This document shows, in pieces, positions 1 to 11,600 of a stretch of DNA of 64,000 nt (its first letter is position 1; each line of letters starts with the position of its first letter). The translations under genes were made by a program, and so were the position numbers. Below the pieces are notes generated by a model. The model worked only from the letters and a program-made list of their open reading frames with translations. It did not search any database and was not told the origin of the DNA. This DNA comes from Pteria penguin (taxonomy: Eukaryota; Mollusca; Bivalvia; Pterioida; Pteriidae), in NCBI GenBank assembly GCA_035048485.1, contig CM068588.1:27916769-27980768 (forward strand), read 5' to 3'.

Positions 1-603
1 CTTTACACGACATATCAAACTCTCTGGGACCAAGAACTAGATCACTGCCATTTTTTCACGCTTTTTCCGGTTGTCTCTGCATTTGTCGGTAAAGGGAAGA
101 AATCATGTTGGCAGGCTTGGAATGTATATCAGGAGGCAACGGCGGTTTTTAGTATGTTAAGCGTCCCTATAGAAAAAATATCTTCTGAAAACATGACGCT
201 CATTGAAAAATTTGTTATTGTGATGTATGATCGGTCAAGTTCAACTAACAAACTTGACGAAGCAAGACTTGATTTGTTCGCACGAAAATAAAAACCATAC
301 AATGCCATACCACCATCCCGTGCAGCTTTAGTTGAACATGTAAAACGAGCTGTTCTGCAAGCAGGTCATTTTTGGGGTCAATGCCTTAATCGGATGATGA
401 AATTGCCATCACCAAATGCATGGGGTTGGGTGAAAAAGGATGGTGTATGGGTACCGTATTCGACTAGCTTGCAACCTATAGCGGCATCCTGTCAAGACCT
501 TGCAAAATGCGGATGCAAAAAGAATTGCTCTGGGAACTGCAAGTGCTATAGATCAGGTTTACCATGCACAGCACTTTGTAGTTGTACTTGTGACGGGATT
601 TGA
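1..603 (+). pseudogene. 3' part of a CXC-cysteine-motif protein gene, broken by a stop codon
   Basis: One reading frame runs from the first base to the TGA ending at 603. It is open except for a TAA at 289-291. The last 30 or so residues are cysteine-rich with the spacing C-G-C-K-K-N-C ... C-K-C ... C-x3-C-x-C-x-C, as in the tesmin/TSO1-type CXC motif (zinc-binding, usually DNA-binding). Upstream there is a segment containing SAFVGKGKKSCW. I recall this arrangement from repeated, uncharacterised animal genes that may be of transposon origin, but I cannot search for it. The 5' end lies outside the window. The in-frame stop makes this a pseudogene or a copy with a truncated product; a second start at 394 would give only 69 residues. 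The DNA-binding role is inferred from the motif alone. Confidence 0.5.
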
Positions 604-941
604 GTCGATAAACTGTCAAAATAAGTAATTTAATGCAAAGCTTGCGCATGCGCAGTCCATAATTTACTCCAAATGTAGTTTAAAGTATTTACAGGTTGAT
701 TTTCCATCAGATCTTAACCCCTCACCGTTCCAGATGTTTCAATATAACCATTAGACCATACTATATATACAGGCAAGCGAATATTCGCCGCCATTTTTAG
801 AATTTGGCGGCCATCTTGAAAATACCAAAATTTGCGTGGCACACGGTCTAATATGAACAAGTACATACTAAAGAAGTAACATGCCAAGTTTGTTGCTTGT
901 ATCATCAAAAGAACTATTTTGTCAGGTTCCCGCCCCACTAC
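604..941. other. no gene seen
   Basis: A stretch without a supported gene between the broken CXC gene and the tRNA-like repeat array. Short open frames here show no domain signal. Confidence 0.4.
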
Positions 942-1879
942 TAATGATTGGCTATTAAAGCTCTATTTTTGTGGAGCTCGGGTAGCTCAGTCAGCTAGAC
1001 GGTCGGATGCATGAGAGTTAGGTGATTCGGTACCATAGGTCGTGTGTTCGAATCCCCGTCGGGGAACGAATATAAGTGAAATATAGGGTGCCTTGTTAAC
1101 TGTAGTGTATTTATGCTTTATATGTTTGTCTAATTTGTCTTTATTTCTACAGGTATTTCTTAGGAGATCCAAGGTCCATTGTACTTCTGGATGTTTCACT
1201 GTTTCTATTTGTGCTTTATATGTTTATTTATGTTGCAGTGATTGTATTCTTTTAGAGGATCCGCTTGCGTGTACGTTGAGTAAATCCCTTCACTTTCTGC
1301 GGCTGTGTTGTCATGCATACGATTAGCTAATGATTGGCTATTAAAGCTCTATTTTTGTGGAGCTCGGGTAGTTCAGTCGGCTGGACGGTCGGATGCATGA
1401 CAGCTAGGTGATTCGGTACTATAGGTCGTGTGTTCGAGTCCCCGTCGGAGAACGAATATAAGTAAAATGTAGGGTGTCTTGTTAACTGCAGTGTATTTAT
1501 GCTTTATGTTTGTCTAATTTGTCTTTATTTCTACAGGTATTTCTTAGGAGATCCAAGGTCCATTGTACTTCTGGATGTTTCACGGTTTCTCTTTGTGCTT
1601 TATATGTTTATTTATGTTGCAGTGATTGTATTCTTTCAGAGGATCCGCCTGCGTGTACGTTGAGTAAATCCCTTCACTTTCCGCGGCCGTGGTGTCATGC
1701 ATACGATTAGCTAATGATTGGCTATTAAAGCTCTATTTTTGTGGAGCTCGGGTGGCGGTTAGACGGTCGGATGCATGACAACTGGGTGATTAGGTACCAT
1801 AGGTTGTGGGTTCGAGTCCATGTCGGGGAACGAATTTAAGTGAAATATAGGGTGCCTTGTTAACTGTAATGTATTTATG

Positions 1880-1993
<114 letters not shown>

Positions 1994-2157
1994 GATTGGC
2001 TATTAAAGCTCTATTTTTGTGGAGCTCGGGTGGCGGTTAGACGGTCGGATGCATGACAACTGGGTGATTAGGTACCATAGGTTGTGGGTTCGAGTCCATG
2101 TCGGGGAACGAATTTAAGTGAAATATAGGGTGCCTTGTTAACTGTAATGTATTTATG

Positions 2158-2405
<248 letters not shown>

Positions 2406-2569
2406 TTTATATACAATGCACCAGACAGACGCCATTACCATATACGTGAAATAATCGTGGAGTGACATAAAAGAATCAAAATCTACTGACGCAAAATTGT
2501 AAAGTATTCTCAAACTATTTAGTATAACCCTCCTCATGCATAGATCTGTTTCTTAGATGGGATTTTGTC

Positions 2570-2850
2570 TTTTAATTAAGTTTATCATTCAATAATTTGC
2601 TCTTCAAATATGCTAGATTTCTACAATTTAGTCATTCAGTATCATTGAAGAGACATAAACTGTTGAAGATTTATATGTTCCCTTATTTACTATCACCACT
2701 GAGGTATAATAAATATAGTTAGTGCTTCTGTACAGATCAGACAACAATACAGGTATATATGGCATATACAGCTTTATATTTATTACCTTCGTATGTTACA
2801 TTCTCATACTTTCATCATTATCATGACTTAGAAAATCGCAGCAACGTAAA
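2570..2850 (+). pseudogene. relic of an intron preceding an EGF exon (exon lost)
   Basis: The sequence AATAAATATAGTTAGTGCTTC, followed by CAGATCAGACAACAATACAGGTATATAT and then a pyrimidine-rich run, matches the intron just upstream of the EGF exons. Compare 8408-8535 and 36788-36920 (AATAAATATA.TCAG/GTGTTTCTG, GGTATATAT). The CTCTTCAAATAT...GAAGAGACATAAACTG segment before it also matches 36600-36720. No cysteine-rich exon follows at the expected place (about 2830). This looks like the remains of a further EGF exon unit. The similarity was read by eye. Confidence 0.4.
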
Positions 2851-3685
2851 TGTGTGTATTATTTGACTCGTGCAGAGCGTACTACGCAATATGAAGATAA
2901 GGGCTTCTAACTAAACTGACTGAAATTGGAGTGCAAGGGTTAATTTTGTTTTTAGACATCTTCAGATCACGCTAACTCGAGCTCTTTTCTCGGACGCGCA
3001 CTGTACAATAACAAGTATCAAAGTATGAAAAGTTAATAATCAATAACTAATAAGTAATAATAATGCATATCGTATACATAAACAAATTTTCATAATTTCA
3101 TATAAAAACAATGACGACATAGAATATGCACATATATTCCACGATACTAGTAGTTCAAAAAAGCTTATATGCGCAAAAATTTACATGTTAGCTGATCCAT
3201 TTAATTTTATATATAAAACATAATCATTTGTAACCTCCTGTGAGCTAAGGCAACACAAATACCGACTGTTGGATGTGTTTTGTGTCTATGATGTCGTCAA
3301 AGGGTGCCCAATATTCGGTACAGTTTTATCTCTCTGATGGCATGTTTTTATTTCTTTTTTCTATTGAACTTCCGCCAGTGTCTTTGTTAACGTACAGGTC
3401 TTCTGTCGATCTTTGTGTATATGGTATAACAAGGGAGTGGCTATTTGGAAAATTGTTGTCTCGGAGAATAGCAAACTATTTGGGATTGGAAGAGGCTGAT
3501 AAGGACCGATACCAGGCAGAAAATGTAACAGTTGGACGTCATTTTGATGACCAAGGAATCCACTACGGATAAGACGCAGTGTTGGAATTGTCATTTACAA
3601 CAGTGATAATACGTAAAAGTAATCCATATTGGATTGGGATAAACTCAAAGACAATCCTGCTGTTAAAATGGTACAGAATTTCTAT
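2851..3685. other. no recognised gene; one 99-codon open frame
   Basis: A stretch homologous to about 49350-49440 at its left end (AAGGGCTTCTAACTAAAC). An open frame at 3273-3572 (+) encodes 99 residues with no motif I recognise, and neither splice sites nor a paralogue support it. Confidence 0.3.
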
Positions 3686-4075
3686 CAGTGGCGGATCCAG
3701 GCGGTCCACTGCCGGGCGTATAAGACCAATATCGGTTCGAAGCGCGAGCGGGAAGGGGTTTCTTCTCCTTCATGTGGGGTCCGGAGGGCAAAATATTTTA
3801 AATAACGAATGCAAATGTTTCATTCTGAGACCATATTTAGCCATTTGCCTGTTCGGTTTTCTCCAAAATTTGAGATATACTTTAGCCACCAAAGCGCCAA
3901 TGTCGAAAGTACTGAATTCGTGAGTTTTCCTTCGTACAAAAGGGAAAGGGATTTCTCGTTAATGGTGCTCCCTCCTTGCCCAAAACGTAGAAATGGAGGC
4001 TATGGCAAGGCGAAAGGGTTCCAATGCCTCCGAGAGGAAGGGGGAAGTACTTAATCCCTTTATCCGCCCCTAACT
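3686..4075. mobile_element. short terminal-inverted-repeat element (hAT-like MITE)
   Basis: Begins CAGTGGCGGATCCAGG and ends CCCTTTATCCGCCCCTAACT. The ends are imperfect inverted repeats over about 16 bases, enclosing roughly 390 bases with no transposase. The CAGTGGCGGATCCAG end is typical of non-autonomous hAT-type elements in animals (family knowledge). Target-site duplications are not evident. Confidence 0.45.
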
Positions 4076-5189
4076 ATTGCCGCATTTCAAAATTTGTGCC
4101 GCAATACAGTTGCTCATTACCAGAACCTTTTTCATTTGTCAAGTTGCAATTTAAAAGCCACTGAAAAGCACTGCTGTTATGAGTTTTCAAATAGTATTGA
4201 CTTTTCCATCAAAGGAAAAGGGAATGACATCTGATCTAGCTGTAGGGCAGAGACCATCTAGGAGACGCACAATAAAACTGAGTAAATAATGCAATGGCAT
4301 CACAAAAATATCAATTGTACGACAGATGGGATACCGACTTAGGACGATCAACTGAGTAACAAACAAATAATATGGACTTCGCATAAAATTATCAAAAAAG
4401 ATATATCATGAACGTCACAGTATAATTAAATTCATAATTTCAAAGTATAAAGCTGGAATTGGGCTTTGGTCGCAATAGTTTAAAGATTCTAGGACCGGGT
4501 TTCAATGAAGTATTTCGGTGCCAACGTGCCTAATATTTCCGCGTTGACAAAGTCTTTCCATGAAGCAGAAATACACTGTAGACTGTTAAAAACCACGTGT
4601 TAATTATATATTTATAATATATACATATATGCATGTTTTGTTGCACTTCTGGAAGAAATTGATGTTAAGACATGGTGCTTGCTCTTGAATTTAAAGCAAA
4701 AGTGAGTTCAAACGAAGACAAAGTTTTTTTTTTTTTTTTGACTAAATATTATAAGAAGGAAGAGGTATGTTGTGTTCTATCAAACATCGTGAGTTACGGA
4801 AAATTTCATGTTTGCCTTTTTGCAACATGTGCTCGATTATATTTTTGGCTTTATTAAGTGACAATTGCAGTTAAAACGTCATTTTTAGCACGGAAAATGA
4901 AAAGAAAGTGCACTCTGGGAGCGGATTCCGTCGTGTATAAATTCAGGGCTGAGAAAAGGGTTAATGGAAACAGCAACATTAAAAAGACTGAAGCTGATTA
5001 TTTTTTTTATTCGGCGCGTGTTCAGTGCCGAGATCTTACGCACAGAAAAAGCGACAATTTTTCCGCTTCAAGGAAACCCGGCATAATCCTTAATGTTCTG
5101 ACGATCGTCTATTGCCGCGGTCGTCACTTAACCGTGCATTTGATGCGTGATTAGTTAAAGACCCGGGGTAATATACAGAAATGACCAAA
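4076..5189. other. no gene seen
   Basis: Over 1 kb without a supported exon. Open frames at 4672-4857 and 4858-5154 show no domains and no codon-level support. Confidence 0.35.
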
Positions 5190-5545
5190 AGGGCACAGTC
5201 GTCTATGCCCTTCGGCTTCTTTACTCACAAGAGACCAAAACAGAAACCAAAAACCGAAAAAAGCTGTGTTTGTAAAACACTAATGCCCCCAAAGTCCAAA
5301 AAGTTATTTTTAGCCTACATTTGGAACCCCCTGTAGTCCCTCTGGTCATTGTCAAAAGGTCAAGGTCAAAAGGTCATCGACCTTGGTGTCATTAAAAAGG
5401 GCTTCATTATTTGGGTACGCATGTCAAATATGAAGTCTCTATCCATCAGAGTTCAAAAGTTATAGCCAATGTTAAAGTTGACAACACAGACAAACAGATA
5501 GGACAAAAACAATATACCCCTGATCCATCGATCCGGGGGCATAAA
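5190..5545 (-). repeat. interspersed repeat with TTGACCTTGACC motif
   Basis: Read on the - strand, this copy has the order GATCCGGGGGCATA (complement of 5531-5543), ATTGTTTTTGTCC, then ATAACTTTTGAAC, AGAGACTTCATATTTG and repeated TGACCTTTTGACC. The same order is seen on the + strand at 20735-20990 and, more diverged, at 21500-21830, 33800-34240 and 48985-49330. It is a dispersed non-coding repeat; I cannot assign a transposon class. Confidence 0.55.
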
Positions 5546-6348
5546 AACGCTGCCGGGGTGTAGGAGACGCTCCCCTGTCTCCTTGAATCCGTCACTGCAT
5601 ACTCATTGTTACCAAGCCAGTCCGTCATCCAGTGTAGTATTTTCCTCCATATATTGACAGGGCGCATAGTATTGCCTTATTGCCTTTCCCTTGTCCATGA
5701 TGGTGTGTGTTCTAAGTGTGAACTGCATCTGCAAGCTTGCAGTTCTGTCAACGACAAAATCTACATAAAAAAGTTAAACCCCTAAAGAAAATGTAGATAA
5801 TGAAACCAAATTCGACGTCCCTGCGCACGGAACATTTCTTATATTCTAATATTACCCCCTCCCCTTATCTGTGGCATCCAGAATCCAGAGGACAGAAACC
5901 ACTATGGAATCTAATTTATTACTATTTTTTTCGTGGTATTACTTATGGGGTTGTGTTTATTTTCTCTGACAATATGATACTGTAAAATCTTCACTCACTG
6001 GTAGTACTTTTGAAATGATCCCTCAAGTTTATCATGTTCATACGCTATCGAGGACGCTACCGAATATGATGTCGCCATATTCTGAAAATGTCTATTAATT
6101 GATTGGTAGATTGGAGTTGTAAGTCGCATTTAACAATTTTGCCGTTATATTGCGACAAGGAAACAGTAGGTAATCGGCATCGTATGCCAAGCGCTTAATC
6201 AACACACCAAGATAGAATCTGGTTACTAATTGAGAACTGCTATTGCGATACAGAGAATGCCATTATTATAGTCAATAATTTCCACTTGAGGTACAAGTCT
6301 TTAGACATGGTTGAATGTTATTAACATTTCTGTACCTCGTATACATAG

Positions 6349-7080
6349 ATGACCTTTAAAGAGTTAGAAACTTACAGCCCAAATACAGGAATTCTTAAAA
6401 TTCGAAGGAGTTGTCCGTCGTTGGTTGATGATTTGACATACTTGAGTTCTACATCCCTGTTTTGTGCTAAAGGAAAGCAACATATTAAAATTAAGAATTG
6501 GCATCTGGGTGAGACTACACTACCTTATGTAGATACTTACAACTATGTAGGAATTATTAAATCAAGCAAATTTTCAGAAAGGATAACATCAGCTTACAAT
6601 ATGAGAAGAAAGGATTTTTTGCGGATTTCCTGATGTCAGAATTTATCTCCCTAATCCCTTCAAACAGTCTCACACAGAAAAGTTTATCAACTTAATCAGC
6701 AACTTGTATGCAAGAACGCCTCAAATCTCCCGAGAGTAAATAGGTCAGATATGTGTGAAATTTGTTTCAAATTGTTGCCAATCCTGTCCTCGGACGACTG
6801 TGTCAAATGGATCACCTCACTTAATTATTTCCACCCAAATGGGATTTATACCCACATTCTTGATATGTCATGGAACGACAGGATGGCTTGGAAGCAGAGT
6901 ACGACTTCCGAAGCAGTCTTTATATTCTCCAACGCAATGCTCCAAAGGCTTATGATCCGATATGAGCGGAACTTATTCTTAACTCTTGTATATTAATTAA
7001 CAAAGTCTGTGTGTCGCACAGAGAATGTTTCTTACATGTGCTATAACAGGTACCAGAATCCTTATTTAATTTAATGTTTT
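6349..7080 (+). pseudogene. reverse-transcriptase C-terminal fragment (degenerate)
   Basis: An open frame at 6349-6633 contains VDDLTYLSST and then a segment W-H-L-G-E-T-T-L-P-Y-V-D-T-Y-N-Y-V-G-I. This resembles the region after the catalytic core of non-LTR reverse transcriptases, where a similar YKYLG motif follows. A second frame at 6751-6996 continues without clear motifs (FHPNGIYTHILDMSWNDR). A more decayed copy lies at 49620-50340. Both are part of the duplicated block. The class is uncertain because the catalytic motifs are not in the preserved part. Confidence 0.4.
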
Positions 7081-7429
7081 AGGTTTTTGGGTTTTAAAGA
7101 AGTTAGAAATGCTATCACCTTTTACAGAAAGTGCTTAAACTTGCAAGTATTTCATATTTCACTTTAATACATTGCTTGCATGTTTTTGTCATGATTAATC
7201 CTCCTCACCCTTTGCACCTTATTGTGCTGAATTCTAACTTTAAGTTCAATATAGATGTGTTTGCTATTCTTTTAAACCCCTTTAGATTTGCTTTCTTTGG
7301 TATAAGTGAAACATAGTAATAAGTTGTGGTAATGTTGGGTGGGTCCAACAAGTACAATATAGCATACAAAACAAGTATCTTTAATTGTACTATAAATTAG
7401 TAGAATTTACGAATATTAATCGGCGGGTT

Positions 7430-7975
7430 CTTAAATTATTAAACGCCTTCGACATGGGCAGTATGACCTCGAGATCATTGTTCAGACCATAGGTCTTGTA
7501 TTGGGTCCCTCGTCAACCTAACACGCTAACAGGACTATCAAGGATCTGCACTCGCCTACAGACGGTTAACTAATGTTGATGTCGCCTTATATATTTTTGA
7601 TAGTCACAGGTTTCTTGTGTAATAAATTTTTATTACCTCTCTTCTTGAGAAACCTGTTGACCATTGTTCTCTATATGGAATATTATTTATCAATTTTTAA
7701 ATGTGTGTCCTTTGATTCTGCTGCTTTTGCGGTGAGTAGGAAGGTGGGCTCCCGTAAACAGGTTAACTACACCAATTGAGTGTCATTTCAACTGACCGTC
7801 CAAAGTCGGTATCGTAACCGCAGCACAAACGAATATTTTTGTAATGTCGTTTTCCCGAGTATATTCCACTATTATCATGCTTTGTGTGCATGTCCTTGGT
7901 GATTTGTGTCATACAGCTTTGTCAGATGTCTTCAGTTTTCTTTTTTAATGTCATTTGATGATTGAGAAATCAACA
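7430..7975 (+). mobile_element. 3' end of a dispersed retroelement family
   Basis: Starts with a degenerate version of the coding end seen intact at 52864-53163 (ATAGGTCTTGTATTGGGTCCCTC). It continues with the family 3' region: ATGTTGATGTCGC, CCTGTTGACC.TTGTTCTCTATATGGA, CCCGTAAAC.GGTTAAC, AAGTCGGTATCGTAA, TATTTTTGTAATG and GTCAGATGTCTTC. Further 3'-end copies lie at 31930-32250, 53280-53640, 14285-14500 and 59590-59800. Confidence 0.5.
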
Positions 7976-8535
7976 AATTCGATTATCAAATTCACTTTGT
8001 CTACACTGATTCATGGACTACTTTATTTGACACGAGGGTGTGTGGATTTCTCATTTATAATCGGACATTAGTGAGTGATTGTTTTTCTCCCATTGATCAA
8101 TATCTGCCTTAGAATTGTCATTCTCCCCTTGCATTATGTAGGAAAATTTATACAAAATTAGGTCGCCTGACCTTGACGTTTGTCGTGTTTGCTTATGACG
8201 TCATAATAAAATTAGGAACGAAATAGGGTGTATAGTTTGTCATCCACTTCAATCCCCTGTGGTTGACAGGCTGATCAATTCACACCTCTGAAGGATGTAT
8301 CTGTAAATATGGGAGAAATGTATAATCTTCTCTCTATATATATTCACAAACATATAAAACTGTTTGTATGAATTTTATTTCATTCTGTGAAAATGATGAC
8401 AGAGTAATAATAAATATAATCAGCGCTTCTGTATAGAACAGAAATTAAACAGGTATATATGTACTTATATGTATTAGCCTCATATGATACATTTTAGATC
8501 ATTAGTTTCATACTTACTTGATTTTATTGTAACAG

Positions 8536-8673
8536 GATGCCCATCAGGTCGGATTGGTATAAATTGTAGCGAGACATGTCCTACAATGTATTATGGTGAA
8601 GGCTGTAATTTTATATGCAATTGCTCAGCATTTGAAATCTGTTCACCAGAAAAAGGATGCGTACATGTACGAG
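8536..8673 (+). CDS. gene 1 EGF A exon
   Basis: 138-nt exon between TTGTAACAG and GTGAGG, phase 1 at both ends. The product starts GCPSGRIGINC and has 8 cysteines, ending SPEKGCVHVR. A pyrimidine/AT-rich tract precedes the acceptor, as in the paralogous exons at 36921 and 51811. Confidence 0.85.
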
Positions 8674-11600
8674 GTGAGGGAATTTTTTATCAATCAAAAC
8701 ACTTAGACTTAAATAAAACCGTAGCTGTATTCTTTCCCATGTTAATATTTTATTTCTAAGGAATGTATTTCTGTACATCTGTTTTTCAAGGCAAAGATAA
8801 TTCGTAGTTTCAGATTATCTACTGTGAAGTCTTTTTCCTTATATACGGTGTACTCTTCAGAGAATGTAAATTATTATTAAAGAAATGTTCTGAGAGTATG
8901 TGGCAATGCCCTTCCATTCTTGTACAGAAACTATCTGTATTTGCCATTCAAAGCCAGTTTGGCCCAGTGGATATGGTACTCGGTTCGTGATCGAGAGGTC
9001 CCGGGTTCCACTCCTGCCCTTGCGCACTAGCGTTGTCTTTCGAATGAGACAGTAGAAACCGAGGTCCCGTGTCACGGCAGGAGTGGCACGTAAAAGATCC
9101 CTCACTGCTTCGGATGGGTCCGTTGCAAAGGTCGAGTGACGTAAAGCATTACTCAGTCAATCAATCAATTTCCCATTCATATCAGAATTGGAATGCTAAA
9201 TGTGAGATACTTATCCCTCCTGTATATCTGGCCATACCCCATTTCATTGCCGTTGGAAGTGGAGCAATGCATTAAGATGTGATTCTCTATAGTGTTCTTC
9301 CAAGGTGGGACAAAAGTAATGTATGGCATACAAAACGTTGATTATCTATTGTATTATATGACATACAAAACATGAATTATCTATTGTATTATAGACACTA
9401 CATTATATATTCTACCTTATCTTTCATTATGATTATTCAATACATATTAAAAATGTATAATACTGTTTGTATGAATTTAAATATGTTAATTCAATGTGTA
9501 TAATCTCAGTAAAGAACTGAATGCCTGAATAATGATAAATATAATCAGTTCTTCTTACTGACCAGAAATTAATACAGGTATATATCATGTACTTATTCCT
9601 CCCGGGCACATGGTCTCACATCTGAATTTCAGCGTCCGTGAATGTCCGCTGTTGTACAGTATTGTTAGTGTCATTGTCACTCGACACCAGTTATTTTCGT
9701 GAATTTGCATTTATATCACACATATTCACGTTGTCATGTGGAGCTTGTAGAATAGTTCACCTGGTCTCACCTTTCAATTTTAGGGATCCATGAATGCCCG
9801 CCGTGCTAGATTGTTGTTGGTGCCATAGTCACTTGACACCAGTTACTTTCGTATTTTGCATTTATGTGACACTTATCCCTTCTGCAGTTTGGAGCTCAAA
9901 GAAAAGTTCCCACTGAGGATTTCACTTAAGTGTTGTACATGTGACAATGACACTTTCTACACAGGTTTACATTCATTTATATCAAGAGTTATTTATGTTT
10001 CGTGTGTACGTAAGGGCATTAATGGCGGGTGCGGCTAGTTCAGTAAACCCTTACTCCTCCCAGGCAACTGGTCTCACCTCTGAATTTCAGGGGTCCATGA
10101 ATGTCTGCTATGGTACATTGTTCTTAGTGTCATACTCACTTAACACCAGTTACCTTCGTATTTTGCATTGTATTGATTTTCATCATATGTTACATTTGAG
10201 ATCTACAATTTGATACTTTATTTCATTGCAACAGGATGCCCATTAGATCGAATTGGTATGAATTGTACAGAGGCATGTCTTACAATGTATTATAGAAAAC
10301 GCTGTGAACCTAAATGCAACTGCTCATTATCTGAAAATTGTTCACCAGAAGCAGGATGCATACTTGTACAAGGTATTTTTCTTTATCAATGAAAGAACTT
10401 ACATGCAATAAATTGAGGTTTACATGGTACTGAAACGAAGAAAATAAAACCGTAGCTGTATTCTTTCCACTGAAAGTATTTTCATTTGTAAATAAGGTAT
10501 TTTATTATCGCAATAGACTGATGTAAGTCTTAATTTCTTGTCTGTTTTTTACGGGCACAGTAGAAATCGGATTTATAGATTACCTACCGTTATATATTTT
10601 TCATTATATTCTTTTCCTAGCACAGTAAAGTTCGTAGAATGGTCCTCTCGGAGAATTTGCCTTATTATTATTATTATATATGGCAATTCTGCTGTCATTC
10701 GTGCGTGAAGTGCTGAACATATCTGTATTAGCTATTCAAACTGGGCGTAGTATGCCAAACGTGAGATATTTATCTCTATTGCATATCGACCTCATCTCTG
10801 ATTTTCAGAAGTTCAGTGTTGTCCATTGTTGTATGTTCTATCAAGAACATAGTATCAGATGCCTTGGTGCTTTACTTGGAACCTATTTTTTTCCTGTGAC
10901 TAAGATACATTCTCTGACATAAATGCAGTGAATAGTTCGTTATTAGTTACTTGCCTTATTCTCATTCGTAGCACTTTATTTATTAGACTACATTTATATA
11001 AAGCTTGTATTTGTCTGTTTGTTTATGCACATATATTCGGTGAAATCTGCAAATTCCTATTTATAATCAAGAGTAATCGTGTATTTTCATTTCGAAGGAA
11101 GACCTACATATGTCATCTTGTGGTACACATTACTTGTTACATGTATCATTGCAATTGGCGTTGTCATCATCATCATCCAGCGGCAATATTGGTAAGATAT
11201 AGCAGCCCTTATCAGCAGGAGACGTTTACCATTTATGGGTGTCTAATCCCGAAATAATTCAATATTTGTTTCTATATACCGTTTGTAACTGTTTTTATCA
11301 CAATGCTTATTTAGCTAGAGTTTTGTAGTTTAGTTTTTATTGTATGTGATTCTCTATTTGTTCCTGTTATTCCGATTAAAACAATTTGCCCATACAGTAG
11401 TTACGAATATGGCAGTTTAGCCATTCAACTTGATGAAACTGTATTGAAGGTACAATGAAATGAACGTGCACAACGAGTGTACCCTGAACATAGATTGATA
11501 ATAACTTGAGACATAATCGTATCGTCTACTATCATAAATATTTCTGTCCACTCATTGTGACAAAACCTTTAAGTTTAAATGCACATGAATACACCGTTAT

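Noticed and set aside
971..1065. tRNA gene candidate in each unit of the 0.9-2.1 kb array.
   Set aside because: A- and B-box-like motifs exist, but the region between them is too long and no complete cloverleaf can be drawn; a SINE head fits better.
3273..3572. 99-codon + strand frame with a hydrophobic N-terminal part.
   Set aside because: No recognisable domain and no paralogue in the duplicated block; left unannotated.
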